Assembly: GCF_030824335.1 (NCBI RefSeq) | Contig: NZ_JAVBXX010000014.1 | Span: 62,001 to 126,000, forward strand | DNA from: Azonexus sp. | GTDB taxonomy: Bacteria > Pseudomonadota > Gammaproteobacteria > Burkholderiales > Rhodocyclaceae | Direction of reading: 5' to 3' | DNA: 64,000 bases | In this document: piece after piece, positions 10,419 to 19,260 of the stretch | Numbering within the stretch: the stretch's first letter is position 1 | Layout of the letters: every line of letters starts with the position of its first letter | Position numbers and translations under genes: made by a program | The notes under the pieces: model-generated | Databases searched by the model: none | What the model was told of the DNA's origin: nothing | The model's input: only the letters and a program-made list of their open reading frames with translations

Positions 10419-10702
10419 ACGCCTACACGATCAGCCTGTTTGCCCTGGTCCTTGGTCTGCTTGGCCAATCCGTCGCCAGCGGCATGGCCTTCGAACGCTT
10501 TTTTCACCGCTCACCGGCAACGGGCAGCCGACCGCTCTGGCTGGCGATCGCCATCGGCTCATTGCTGCTCGGCCTGCATCATGGTCATTCGATTGAACTG
10601 GCCTTGAAGACCGGGCTTTACGATTTACGTCAGTCCAGCCTCGCTGGCGGTGCCGGCCTGCTCTACGCCTACGCCATGCTGGCGTTCAGTCGACGGGCCT
10701 GA
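10415..10702 (+). CDS. small membrane protein, unknown
   Basis: A 95-aa protein with about three hydrophobic segments: near residues 5-25, around LWLAIAIGSLLLGL, and at the C-terminal GGAGLLYAYAMLAF. An HHGHS motif sits in the middle. It starts in a 4-base ATGA overlap with the C-S lyase gene, so it is the last gene of the cysK operon. Its 3' end overlaps the convergent folate cyclo-ligase gene by 17 bases. I do not recognise the family. Confidence 0.65.
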   Translation: MNAYTISLFALVLGLLGQSVASGMAFERFFHRSPATGSRPLWLAIAIGSLLLGLHHGHSIELALKTGLYDLRQSSLAGGAGLLYAYAMLAFSRRA

Positions 10703-11264
10703 AAGCCCCGGCTTCGCTGACGATCCAGTCCAGACGCTGATCGTGCGCTTCCGGGCGAATGCTGGGACAGCGATTGATCTCAAAGCCAACACCGACTGCC
10801 AGCGGCCGTGGCCGACACGCAGCCAACGTCCGGTCAAAATAGCCACCGCCATAACCCAGACGGAAACCTGCTGCATCGAAACCATTGAGCGGTAACAAAA
10901 TCAGATCGGGATGCAGCCATTCGCCATCGACCGGCGTGGGAATGCCGTAGCGATCCGGCTGCAGTTGCGACTGCGGCGTCCATGCCCGGAAACGCAGCGG
11001 CGCATCTGCCGCCACAACCACCGGCAAGGCGGCCCGGGCACCCTGCCCGACCCAATACTCGACGATTGCCCGGACATCCGGCTCATGCTTGATCGGCCAG
11101 CAGAAGGCGCAAACTTGCGGAATTTCCACGGTCGACCGCAATATTTTGACAATTTCGGCTGACCAGCGCGCATGCTGTGCAGCGTCAAGTGCCACACGCC
11201 TTGCCACCATCTCGCGCCGGGTGGCCTGCCGCCACGCCGTGTTATCCTCAGTCAGACTTTTCAT
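10686..11264 (-). CDS. fau: 5-formyltetrahydrofolate cyclo-ligase
   Basis: A 192-aa enzyme converting 5-formyl-THF to 5,10-methenyl-THF with ATP. The family signature is present: LILLPLNGFDAAGFRLGYG followed by GGYFDRTL, plus a basic N-terminal helix starting RQATRREM. In many proteobacteria this gene lies beside the 6S RNA gene ssrS. Here only 14 bases separate it from the divergent slt gene, so ssrS is not next to it. The 3' end overlaps the small membrane protein gene. Confidence 0.92.
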   Translation of the reverse strand: MKSLTEDNTAWRQATRREMVARRVALDAAQHARWSAEIVKILRSTVEIPQVCAFCWPIKHEPDVRAIVEYWVGQGARAALPVVVAADAPLRFRAWTPQSQLQPDRYGIPTPVDGEWLHPDLILLPLNGFDAAGFRLGYGGGYFDRTLAACRPRPLAVGVGFEINRCPSIRPEAHDQRLDWIVSEAGAFRPVD

Positions 11265-11278
11265 CCGGCCAATCTAGC

Positions 11279-13222
11279 ATGAAGTTTTGCGTTTTTTTTG
11301 CTGCACTGACGTTCTCGCTCACGTCCTCTTTTTCCACCTTCGCTCAAAGCAGTAACGACACCGTTTTTCTCGCCGCGCGCGATGCCTTGCGCAATGGCGA
11401 CCTGAATCGCCTCGAAGCTGCCAGCGCCAATATCGGCAATCACCCCCTGGCACCGCTGGTCGAAAGTTACCGCCTGCGCAGCCTGCTCGCCCGCAACGAC
11501 ACTGCCGGCATCCCGCAATTTTTGCAGCGCTACGATGGCAGCTATGTCGCCGAAAAAATGCGCGCCGACTGGATACGCTGGCTGGCCAAGCGTTCCACGT
11601 GGAACCTGATTGAAACCGAATACGCCAAGCTGCGTGCGCCGGAACCTGAAATCACCTGCTATCAACAACAAGCCCGCTGGGCGCGGGGCGAACGCAACGT
11701 GCTGGATGAAGCCGACGGACTCTGGCTCAGCATGCTGGAACCCGCAGAAGGCTGCCGGCCACTTTTCGACACGCTGGTCGTCACGCAGCGAGTCGATAGC
11801 GAGGCGGTCTACGCCCGCGCCCGCCTGCAACTTGAACTCAATCGCCCGATTCGTGCCCGACAAACCCTGGATTACCTGCCCGAAGGCAAGGCCATCGACG
11901 CCAAAAGCTTCGACAATGCCGTAAAAAACGGCATGGCTTACCTGGCTCGCCAACCGGCTAACTGGTACGCCACACGCAGCGGTCGTGAATTGACTGCCAT
12001 CGCCCTGCGCTATGTTGCCGCCAACGACCCGGCCATCGCGGCACGCGAACTGGAAAACCGTCAGCCGCAAATGCAGGCATCGGAAGCGCAATGGGCCTGG
12101 AGCCAGATCGCACTGCAGGCGGCGCGCAAGCATATGCCCGAAACGATGCGCTGGTACGCAAAAGCAGGGGATACACCGCTCAGCGAGGAAAACCACCAGT
12201 GGAAAGTCCGCAGCGCCCTGCGTGCATTGGCCTGGGGTGAGGTAAAGAACGGCATCGAAGCGATGCCGACCGAACTCGCCGCCCGCCCGGAATGGGTGTA
12301 TTGGCTGGGCCGCGCCTACAAGGCCGGTGGCCGGAGCAGCGATGCCGACGCATTGTTTGCCCGGATCGCCGGTCAGGCGCATTTTTACGGCAACCTGGCC
12401 GACGAGGAACTCGGCCGCCCCATTCACGCCCCGGCCAAAGCCGCCGCACCGACACCGGAAGAAAACCGTGCCGCCCAGGAAAATCCCGGCATGCAACGCG
12501 CACTCGCCTTGTTCCGGCTCGACATGCGTACCGAGGCGGTCCGGGAATGGAACTGGACGCTGCGCGGCATGAGCGACCGGGAACTGCTGGCTGCCGCCCA
12601 TCTGGCACGGCAGAACCAGATCTGGGATCGGGCCATCAATACCGCAGATCGCACGCGCAATGAGCACGACTATTCGCTGCGCTTCCTCGCCCCCTTCGAC
12701 GAGAAAATCCGCCCCGTGGCGCGCGAGCAATCACTTGATGATGCCTGGGTGTACGGCTTGATGCGCCAGGAAAGCCGCTTCATCACCAGTGCAAAATCCA
12801 CCGTCGGCGCCTCTGGCTTGATGCAATTGATGCCGGCAACCGCCAAATGGGTGGCCAAGAAAATCGGCCTGAATGACTTCCATCACGGGAAAGTTAACGA
12901 CACAGAAGTGAATGTGCTGCTCGGCACCTCGTACATGCGCATCGTCATGGAAAACCTCGACAATCATCCGGTACTCGCCTCGGCTGCCTACAACGCCGGT
13001 CCCGGCCGCGCCAAGCGCTGGCGGGCCGAGCAGGCACTGGAAGGGGCGATCTACGCCGAAAGCATCCCGTTCAGCGAAACCCGCGATTACGTGAAAAAGG
13101 TCATGAGCAACGCGGTGTATTACTCGGTACTGTTCAACGGCAAGCCGGATTCGCTGAAAGCTCGCCTCGGCACAGTCCTGCCAGGAAGCAGCAAAGCCAT
13201 GAAAGACCGCGATCTGCCGTAA
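11279..13222 (+). CDS. slt: soluble lytic murein transglycosylase
   Basis: Periplasmic enzyme cleaving the MurNAc-GlcNAc bond to form 1,6-anhydro ends. The start ATG 11279 yields 647 aa with a signal peptide (MKFCVFFAALTFSLTSS, cleavage after TFAQ). A long alpha-helical superhelical region precedes the C-terminal SLT domain. The catalytic glutamate is about residue 498 in MRQESRF, followed by GASGLMQLMPATA and SAAYNAGPGRAK. The open frame upstream to 11177 only overlaps the divergent gene. A parS-like 14-mer lies inside the coding sequence at 11592. A strong hairpin follows the stop. Confidence 0.94.
   Translation: MKFCVFFAALTFSLTSSFSTFAQSSNDTVFLAARDALRNGDLNRLEAASANIGNHPLAPLVESYRLRSLLARNDTAGIPQFLQRYDGSYVAEKMRADWIRWLAKRSTWNLIETEYAKLRAPEPEITCYQQQARWARGERNVLDEADGLWLSMLEPAEGCRPLFDTLVVTQRVDSEAVYARARLQLELNRPIRARQTLDYLPEGKAIDAKSFDNAVKNGMAYLARQPANWYATRSGRELTAIALRYVAANDPAIAARELENRQPQMQASEAQWAWSQIALQAARKHMPETMRWYAKAGDTPLSEENHQWKVRSALRALAWGEVKNGIEAMPTELAARPEWVYWLGRAYKAGGRSSDADALFARIAGQAHFYGNLADEELGRPIHAPAKAAAPTPEENRAAQENPGMQRALALFRLDMRTEAVREWNWTLRGMSDRELLAAAHLARQNQIWDRAINTADRTRNEHDYSLRFLAPFDEKIRPVAREQSLDDAWVYGLMRQESRFITSAKSTVGASGLMQLMPATAKWVAKKIGLNDFHHGKVNDTEVNVLLGTSYMRIVMENLDNHPVLASAAYNAGPGRAKRWRAEQALEGAIYAESIPFSETRDYVKKVMSNAVYYSVLFNGKPDSLKARLGTVLPGSSKAMKDRDLP
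11592..11605. promoter_or_regulatory. parS-like ParB-binding site (GTTCCACGTGGAAC)
   Basis: Perfect 14-bp palindrome matching the core of chromosomal parS, within slt. One of four in this window. Confidence 0.7.
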
Positions 13223-13229
13223 ACAAGCC

Positions 13230-13261
13230 GTCGGTACGGTGGGCACCAACACCGTACCGAC
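13230..13261. terminator. strong inverted repeat after slt
   Basis: A perfect 12-bp stem, GTCGGTACGGTG paired with CACCGTACCGAC, encloses an 8-base loop (13242-13249) eight bases after the slt stop. No T-run follows on either strand. It may stop transcription with Rho or protect the 3' end rather than act as a classical intrinsic terminator. Confidence 0.5.
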
Positions 13262-13354
13262 ACGAATATCCCGGATTTGCGCAACAAGCGAGTGCCGACA
13301 GAGCACCAATTACCGTAAAATCATGCCTTCATGAAATGATTTCCGGGGTTCCAG

Positions 13355-14317
13355 ATGAGTATCAAGAAGGTCTTGCTGCTGGGGGGTAGCGGTTTTGTCG
13401 GTACCTATATCGTCAATCGTCTGGCCCAGCGAGGCATCGAAGTCACCGTGCCGACCCGGCGCCGCGAGCGGACCAAGGCGCTGATCATGCAGCCCGGCGT
13501 CGAAATGCCGGAAGTCAACATTCATTGCCAGGAAACCTTGAACAAGCTGGTTCAGGGACACGATGCCGTGATCAATCTGGTCGGCATCCTGCACAGCCGC
13601 GACGTCAAGTTCCCGTACAGCCGGGACTTTGCCGAAGCGCATGTCGAATTGCCAAAGAAGATCGTTGCCGCCTGCAAGGCCGCCGGTGTGCGCCGCCTGG
13701 TGCACATGAGCGCGCTCAAGGCCGACCCCAAGGCGCCATCCGAATACCTCGCCTCGAAGGGCGACGGCGAAGCCATCGTACTGGCTGCGCAAGGCGAGCT
13801 CGACGCTACGGTTTTCCGTCCGTCGGTCATTTTTGGCCTGGGCGACTCTTTCCTGACGATGTTCGCCAAAGTCTTGAAGATGGCCCCGGTTTTCCCGCTC
13901 GGTTTCGGCCATGCCCGCTTCCAGCCGGTATGGGCTGCCGATGTGGCTGATGCCTTTGTCGATAGCCTGAACGATGTTTCCAGCTTTGGCAAAGCTTACG
14001 ATCTGGTCGGCCCGACGGTCTATACCCTGCGCGAACTGGTGGATTACACCGCGCAACTGACCCGCAGCAACTGCCGCATCATCGCGCTTTCCGAAGGCTG
14101 GGCTTACCTGCAAGCCGGCCTGATGTGGCTGGCCCCCAACCCGATGATGTCGCCGGACAACCTGCGTTCGATGCAGGTCGATAGCGTCGGCGAAGGTCAA
14201 GCCAATTTGCCGGCTGGCTGGAAGCCGAAGGCGCTGGAAGCCATCGCGCCGACCTACATCGCCGGCAAGACGCCGAAGGGCAAGCTCGACAGCTTCCGTT
14301 TCCGCGCCGGTCGCTAA
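13355..14317 (+). CDS. NAD(P)-dependent epimerase/reductase, NDUFA9-like
   Basis: A 320-aa atypical short-chain dehydrogenase of the complex I NDUFA9-like group. The Rossmann dinucleotide loop is LLLGGSGFVGTYIV at the N-terminus. Other family features are AVINLVGILH, LVHMSALKADP and VFRPSVIFGLGD. The canonical YxxxK is modified to YLASKGDGE. Bacterial relatives are soluble quinone- or NADH-linked reductases of unknown substrate. Start ATG 13355 is 7 bases after a weak GGGG stretch. The next gene, cca, begins 35 bases downstream. Confidence 0.85.
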   Translation: MSIKKVLLLGGSGFVGTYIVNRLAQRGIEVTVPTRRRERTKALIMQPGVEMPEVNIHCQETLNKLVQGHDAVINLVGILHSRDVKFPYSRDFAEAHVELPKKIVAACKAAGVRRLVHMSALKADPKAPSEYLASKGDGEAIVLAAQGELDATVFRPSVIFGLGDSFLTMFAKVLKMAPVFPLGFGHARFQPVWAADVADAFVDSLNDVSSFGKAYDLVGPTVYTLRELVDYTAQLTRSNCRIIALSEGWAYLQAGLMWLAPNPMMSPDNLRSMQVDSVGEGQANLPAGWKPKALEAIAPTYIAGKTPKGKLDSFRFRAGR

Positions 14318-14352
14318 GACTGGCAAGCCCGCTGAAACCACTGCTACCGGCT

Positions 14353-15588
14353 GTGCAAATATTCACCGTTGGCGGCGCCGTCCGCGACGAATTGCTCGGC
14401 CGCCCCTGCGACGATCACGATTACGTGGTCGTCGGGGCGACGCCGGAAGCCCTGCTGGCTCAGGGTTTTCGTCCGGTTGGCAAGGATTTCCCGGTATTCC
14501 TGCACCCGGAAACCCACGCAGAATATGCGCTGGCCCGCACCGAACGCAAAACCGGGCGGGGCTATCACGGCTTCACTTTCCATGCCGCACCTGATGTCAC
14601 GCTGGCCGAAGACCTGGCGCGGCGCGATCTGACGATCAATGCAATGGCCCGGGATGAAAACGGCCAGATCATCGATCCTTTTTGCGGTCAACAAGATTTA
14701 GCAAGCAAAATCCTCCGCCACGTCGGTCCGGCCTTTGCCGAAGATCCCGTGCGCATCCTGCGTATTGCCCGCTTTGCCGCACGTTTTACCGAATTCTCCA
14801 TTGCCCCGGAAACCCTGGCCCTGATGCGCCAGATGGTAACGGCCGGGGAAGTCGATCATCTGGTCGCCGAACGCGTCTGGCAGGAACTGGCCAAAGGCTT
14901 GATGGAAGTGCGTCCGTCGCGCATGTTCGAGGTACTGCGCGAATGCGGTGCGCTGGTGCGCCTGCTGCCCGAAGTCGATGCGCTGTTCGGTGTGCCACAA
15001 CGGGCCGACTACCACCCGGAAATCGATACCGGCATCCATGCGCTACTGGTCATCGACCAGTCGGCACGACGCGGCTTTCCGCTGACCGTGCGCTACGCCG
15101 CGCTGTGCCACGACCTGGGCAAGGCACAGACACCGGCCGATATCCTGCCGCGCCACATCGGGCACGAAGCACGTAGCGAGCGTCTGTGTGCAACGCTGAG
15201 CGAACGTCTGCGCGTACCTAATGATTGTCGCGAACTGGCGCTGCTGGTAGCGCGTCACCACGGCACCATCCACCGCGCTGGCGAACTGCGCGTTTCGACC
15301 ATCGTCGAGTTGCTGGAAAAGTGTGATGCCCTGCGCCGGCCCGGCCGCTTCACCGAACTGCTCGATGCCTGCCTGTGCGACTATACCGGTCGAACCGGCT
15401 GGGAAAACCGTAACTACGATAGTCCGCAACGACTGCTTGCGGCCCTTGCTGCGGTCAACGGCGTAGATGCGGGGAAAATCGCGGCGGACTGCGTCGACCG
15501 CGGCAAGATCCCTGAGCGTATCCGCCGGGCACGTATCGCTGCCGTACGTGAAGCACTAAATGAGCCGGCCGATCAGCCAGAGCAATAA
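14353..15588 (+). CDS. cca: multifunctional CCA tRNA nucleotidyltransferase
   Basis: A 411-aa class II enzyme that adds or repairs the 3' CCA of tRNA, with an HD phosphohydrolase domain as in E. coli Cca. The N-terminal nucleotidyltransferase has GGAVRDELLG and the metal motif DDHDYVVV, then RRDLTINAMA. The C-terminal HD motif is LCHDLGKAQTP. It starts with GTG at 14353, which places GGAVRD at the normal distance from the N-terminus. The 3' end overlaps the opposite-strand DUF2905 gene by 33 bases. Confidence 0.95.
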   Translation: MQIFTVGGAVRDELLGRPCDDHDYVVVGATPEALLAQGFRPVGKDFPVFLHPETHAEYALARTERKTGRGYHGFTFHAAPDVTLAEDLARRDLTINAMARDENGQIIDPFCGQQDLASKILRHVGPAFAEDPVRILRIARFAARFTEFSIAPETLALMRQMVTAGEVDHLVAERVWQELAKGLMEVRPSRMFEVLRECGALVRLLPEVDALFGVPQRADYHPEIDTGIHALLVIDQSARRGFPLTVRYAALCHDLGKAQTPADILPRHIGHEARSERLCATLSERLRVPNDCRELALLVARHHGTIHRAGELRVSTIVELLEKCDALRRPGRFTELLDACLCDYTGRTGWENRNYDSPQRLLAALAAVNGVDAGKIAADCVDRGKIPERIRRARIAAVREALNEPADQPEQ

Positions 15589-15753
15589 CGAAAAGACGAT
15601 GATGCTGACAAAGGGGAAGTAGTAAGTTCGACCCCGCAAGCGAAATGCCAGATCGCCCGGCAACTGGCCAAAGCGAATGAAACGGGCAATATGGGGCGAA
15701 ACCAGCCCGAGCAGGAAAATCGCCAGCACCAGCGTCAATATCCACTTCAGCAT
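15556..15753 (-). CDS. DUF2905 small membrane protein
   Basis: A 65-aa protein with two transmembrane helices (about 3-22 and 46-63). The central conserved stretch FGQLPGDLAFRLRGRTYYFP is typical of DUF2905. Function is unknown. It is convergent with cca and overlaps its end. Confidence 0.85.
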   Translation of the reverse strand: MLKWILTLVLAIFLLGLVSPHIARFIRFGQLPGDLAFRLRGRTYYFPFVSIIVFSLLLWLIGRLI

Positions 15754-15815
15754 TCAACCAACAATCCAGCAGGCGAAAGCGTGCATTTAACCACGGCAAA
15801 GGCCGCTCCCACCTC

Positions 15816-16622
15816 ATGATCAATAAACAAGACATCAACGGCCTGGAAGTTTTTTCCTGTCTGCCCGAAGGAAAAACCACGCACCCGCCGCTACTGTTCA
15901 TTCACGGCGCTTTCGCCGGCGCCTGGATGTGGACCGAAACCTTCATGCCTTATTTCGCGGCGGCCGGCTATCCCTGTTACGCCTTGTCCTTGCGCGGCCA
16001 CGGCGGCAGTACCGGGCAGGACAGGATCGACTGGCTGTCAGTCACCGATTACGTCGATGATGTGCGACAGGTGATCGACGCGCTGGCTATCGATCCGGTG
16101 TTGCTCGGTCACTCGATGGGTGGGTTTATCGTGCAGAAGTATCTGGAACGCTACCCCGCCCGTGCCGTCGCATTGCTTTGCTCGGTGCCACCGCAAGGCT
16201 TGATTGCCTCGCAGTTTCATCTGCTGATGCAAAAGCCGCAGATTTATCTCGATATCAACCAGATCATGGCGGGCGACCACGGTGACAGCCAGATTTTGCG
16301 CGAAGCGCTGTTTGCCGGCGAAGCCGATCCAGCCATGCTGGAAATCTGGCTGAGCCAGATGCAGACTGAATCGCAACGTGCCATCTGGGACATGTCGATG
16401 TTCAACCTGCCGAACCTCTACTGCATGCACCGCCCCCCGATGCTGATCATCGGAGCAGAGAAAGACATGCTCTCGCCGGCCTTTCTTGTCCAGACAACCG
16501 CCCACACCTACGGGGAACCATGCCACATCCTGCGCGACATGGGGCATGCGATTACCCATGAAAAAGAATGGCCGCACGCGGCGGCCATGATTCAGGCGTG
16601 GCTGGACCAGCTTACGCCTTGA
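15816..16622 (+). CDS. alpha/beta hydrolase
   Basis: A 268-aa alpha/beta-hydrolase fold protein. The nucleophile elbow is LGHSMGGFIV (Ser in GHSMG). An oxyanion region, FIHGAFAGAW, lies near the N-terminus, and the catalytic His is probably in RDMGHAITHE. A helical cap covers the middle. The substrate is unknown; esterase or lipase-like activity is plausible. Its 3' end overlaps the opposite-strand YjfB-like gene by 11 bases. Confidence 0.88.
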   Translation: MINKQDINGLEVFSCLPEGKTTHPPLLFIHGAFAGAWMWTETFMPYFAAAGYPCYALSLRGHGGSTGQDRIDWLSVTDYVDDVRQVIDALAIDPVLLGHSMGGFIVQKYLERYPARAVALLCSVPPQGLIASQFHLLMQKPQIYLDINQIMAGDHGDSQILREALFAGEADPAMLEIWLSQMQTESQRAIWDMSMFNLPNLYCMHRPPMLIIGAEKDMLSPAFLVQTTAHTYGEPCHILRDMGHAITHEKEWPHAAAMIQAWLDQLTP

Positions 16623-16800
16623 CGTCCACCGCGTTGCCCAAGTTGGGTGGATTGCTCGGCTGGGGCAGCGCCTGCAGCAGTTGCATGGCGTTCTGCTCCT
16701 CGATTTCGATGGCTTTTTTCAAGACTTTCGTTGCGACGGTTACGCCTGTTTGCTCCGCGGTCAATGCGGAAGTCACCCCGCCAACATCAGAAACACTCAT
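16612..16800 (-). CDS. YjfB family putative motility protein
   Basis: A 62-aa soluble protein with the YjfB-family pattern: an N-terminal helix, then VATKVLKKAIEIEEQNAMQL and a Pro/Asn-rich tail. Members are small proteins of unknown role often linked to motility regulons. The ATG has GAGGTTGAATC upstream. No flagellar genes are in this window. Confidence 0.75.
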   Translation of the reverse strand: MSVSDVGGVTSALTAEQTGVTVATKVLKKAIEIEEQNAMQLLQALPQPSNPPNLGNAVDVKA

Positions 16801-16848
16801 GATTCAACCTCGGATTGATTAATAACAGTCTCAGTGTAGTCTGCTTTT

Positions 16849-18006
16849 TTACAAACGACGACTTTGATCGCCCTGGGCAAACCCGAGCAAGGGCAGGTCG
16901 ATGCCACGTCCGATGGCAATCACCTTGAACAATTCGCCCATTTCGTGCGGCATCAGCAACTTGCCCGTCGCCGCCGAAGCGCGAAAATAGTCCGGCGTAC
17001 CTTGTGGCAACTCGGCCAAGCGGTCGAGCAGGCCGCAATTCATCAGAAACTGGCCCTGGCTGGCATAACCCAGCAGATCCAGCCCCGCACCATGCGCCGC
17101 AGCAATAATTGCCGTGAAATCGACGTGGACCGTAACATCCTGCAAACCCGGCAAATAGAACGGATCGGGATGGGAATGATGGCGGTAGTGGCACATCAAG
17201 GTGCCTTGATCGCGCTGCGGATGGTAGAACTCATGCCGCGGAAAGCCATAATCGATCAGCAACAGGGCACCGCACTGCAGTCGATGCGCCCATTCAGCCG
17301 ACCAGGCACGGGCGGCCAGACTGATTTCACTGATGTAGTTGCCGGACAATTCGCACTGCCCGGCAATTTCCTCTGCAGCCAGTCGTAGCGCGCCAGTTGC
17401 CGGCCGCTCGCTCCACACGAACCCCGCGGCCGCGTCGAAGCCAACTCCGCGCTCGAAAATACCTGTCTCCCGCCAAGCCACGATGTGCGCGGGCAGGGCA
17501 TCGAGCAACTCATTAGCCAGAACCACACCGTTGAATTTTTCCGGCAGACAATCCAGCCACTCGACCCGCGACAGCAAATGCGGTGCGGCCGCAGCGATGG
17601 TTTCCCGTTGGCGAGCCCGCAAATCGGCCGACAGATCGAGAATGGCATAGCGCTCCGGCAGTTGTTGGCGACGCTCCAGATCAAGCAGCAAATCGGCCGC
17701 CAAACGCCCGGAACCCGCGCCAACTTCGATAATCGACGGGGCAGAAAGCTGCATGATTTGGCCAAGCTGATTGGCCAGCGCCTGACCGAACAAGGCGGTC
17801 ATTTCCGGGGCGGTGACGAAATCGCCGGCCGAACCGAATTTGCGCGCGCCGGCGGCGTAATAGCCAAGACCCGGGGTATACAGCACTTGCTCCATGAAGT
17901 CGGCAAAGGAAACCCAGCCATCGTGCAGCAGAATTTTCTGCCGGATGGCATCGCTCAGGTTTTGGCTATGGGCCAGCGCATCGGCATCGGGAAGAGGTAA
18001 TTGCAT
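16849..18006 (-). CDS. SAM-dependent methyltransferase, MidA/NDUFAF7 family
   Basis: A 385-aa class I methyltransferase of the MidA (COG1565) family. Eukaryotic members methylate an arginine of a complex I subunit. Family marks are SFADFMEQVLYTPGLGYY near residue 35, GDFVTAPEMTALFG and the SAM loop IIEVGAGSGRLAADLL. LIDYGFPRHEFYHPQRD also fits. Bacterial substrates are not established. It stands alone on the minus strand between yjfB and the divergent FIST gene. Confidence 0.88.
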   Translation of the reverse strand: MQLPLPDADALAHSQNLSDAIRQKILLHDGWVSFADFMEQVLYTPGLGYYAAGARKFGSAGDFVTAPEMTALFGQALANQLGQIMQLSAPSIIEVGAGSGRLAADLLLDLERRQQLPERYAILDLSADLRARQRETIAAAAPHLLSRVEWLDCLPEKFNGVVLANELLDALPAHIVAWRETGIFERGVGFDAAAGFVWSERPATGALRLAAEEIAGQCELSGNYISEISLAARAWSAEWAHRLQCGALLLIDYGFPRHEFYHPQRDQGTLMCHYRHHSHPDPFYLPGLQDVTVHVDFTAIIAAAHGAGLDLLGYASQGQFLMNCGLLDRLAELPQGTPDYFRASAATGKLLMPHEMGELFKVIAIGRGIDLPLLGFAQGDQSRRL

Positions 18007-18093
18007 GGTTAGCCCGGAAAATCCCGAATTTTAGCGCGTCGACCGCCACGACGCGGGACGGTATGCTATTTTTACCAGATTAGGGGAGCATCC

Positions 18094-19248
18094 ATGAAAA
18101 TCAGACAATCGATCGTTCGCAATCTGGCCGGCCTTGAGGAAATCCAAGACTGCTTTGGTGATATCAAGCCAAACCTGATTCTGCTATTTGGTGCAATCGA
18201 CCATTTCCAGCCGGATGGCGTGGTTAGCCGTCTGCCAAGCTTGTTCCCCGACGCCAATATCGTTGGCTGTTCGACGGCGGGCGAAATTACGGCCGAAGGT
18301 GTTGATGACGGTACTTGCGTTATTTCTGCCATCGAATTTGCCAACACCGTGTTCACTTGCGCCAGCACGCCCCTGAACAGCATGGATGATTCCTTTGCCG
18401 CTGGCGTTCGCCTCGGCCAGGCCATTGCTGCACTTGATCTCAAGGCAGTCTTGCTCTTCGGTCCGGGGGTCCAGATCAATGGGAGCGCGCTGGTTGATGG
18501 CATGACCAGCATCATTGGCAGCGCGGTAACCATCACCGGCGGACTGGCCGGCGACGGCGGGGCATTCCAGCAGACATTCACCGTCGGTACCGACGGTATC
18601 AGTGACCATCACATCGTCGCGATCGGATTGAGCGGCGATCATCTCCGACTCGGCCACGGCTCCTTTGGCGGCTGGGAAGCGTTTGGACCGGCACGCAAGG
18701 TCACGCGCTGTGCCGGGAACATCCTTTACGAACTTGATGGCGAACCCGCGCTAGGTGTCTACAAGCGCTACCTCGGCGATCACGCCAGCGGACTTCCGGC
18801 CTCCGGTCTGCTTTTCCCCTTTGCCATGCTGGGCGAAGACCACAATGCCATCGGCCTGATCCGTACCATTCTTGCGGTGGATGAATCGCAAGGCAGCCTG
18901 ACGCTGGCGGGCGAAATCAACGCCAACGGTTATCTCAAACTGATGCACGCCAGCACAGACAAGTTGGTCAACGGTGCCGAATCGGCGGCCGAGTTGGCCA
19001 GCAAATCGGTGGCCGGTATGTCTGGCAGCCGGGGGGAGCAACTGGCCATCCTGGTCAGTTGTGTTGGCCGCAAACTGGTTATGGGAAACCGGGTCGATGA
19101 GGAAGTCGAAGCGGTTGGCGAGGTGCTTGGTCAGGATGCCATACTGACTGGCTTCTATTCCTATGGCGAAATCAGCCCCTTTACGCCAGGCGCTGCCTGT
19201 AAATTGCACAATCAGACAATGACCATCACCTGCCTGAGTGAGGACTGA
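18094..19248 (+). CDS. FIST domain sensory protein
   Basis: A 384-aa cytoplasmic protein made of a FIST N domain (about 25-210) and a FIST C domain (about 220-370). Recognisable stretches are PDANIVGCSTAGEITAEG and GGLAGDGGAFQQTF. FIST domains are predicted small-ligand (amino-acid) sensors placed upstream of signalling enzymes. AGGGGAG sits 6-7 bases before the ATG. A hybrid histidine kinase gene starts 12 bases downstream, so the two form an operon in which FIST probably feeds ligand information to the kinase. Confidence 0.9.
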   Translation: MKIRQSIVRNLAGLEEIQDCFGDIKPNLILLFGAIDHFQPDGVVSRLPSLFPDANIVGCSTAGEITAEGVDDGTCVISAIEFANTVFTCASTPLNSMDDSFAAGVRLGQAIAALDLKAVLLFGPGVQINGSALVDGMTSIIGSAVTITGGLAGDGGAFQQTFTVGTDGISDHHIVAIGLSGDHLRLGHGSFGGWEAFGPARKVTRCAGNILYELDGEPALGVYKRYLGDHASGLPASGLLFPFAMLGEDHNAIGLIRTILAVDESQGSLTLAGEINANGYLKLMHASTDKLVNGAESAAELASKSVAGMSGSRGEQLAILVSCVGRKLVMGNRVDEEVEAVGEVLGQDAILTGFYSYGEISPFTPGAACKLHNQTMTITCLSED

Positions 19249-19260
19249 GGCAACAAGCGC

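Noticed and set aside
11265..11278. 6S RNA gene next to the folate cyclo-ligase gene
   Set aside because: Only 14 bases lie between the two divergent genes, leaving no room for an RNA gene.
11261..12730. 489-aa minus-strand open frame
   Set aside because: Antisense to slt, whose signal peptide and catalytic motifs are clear.
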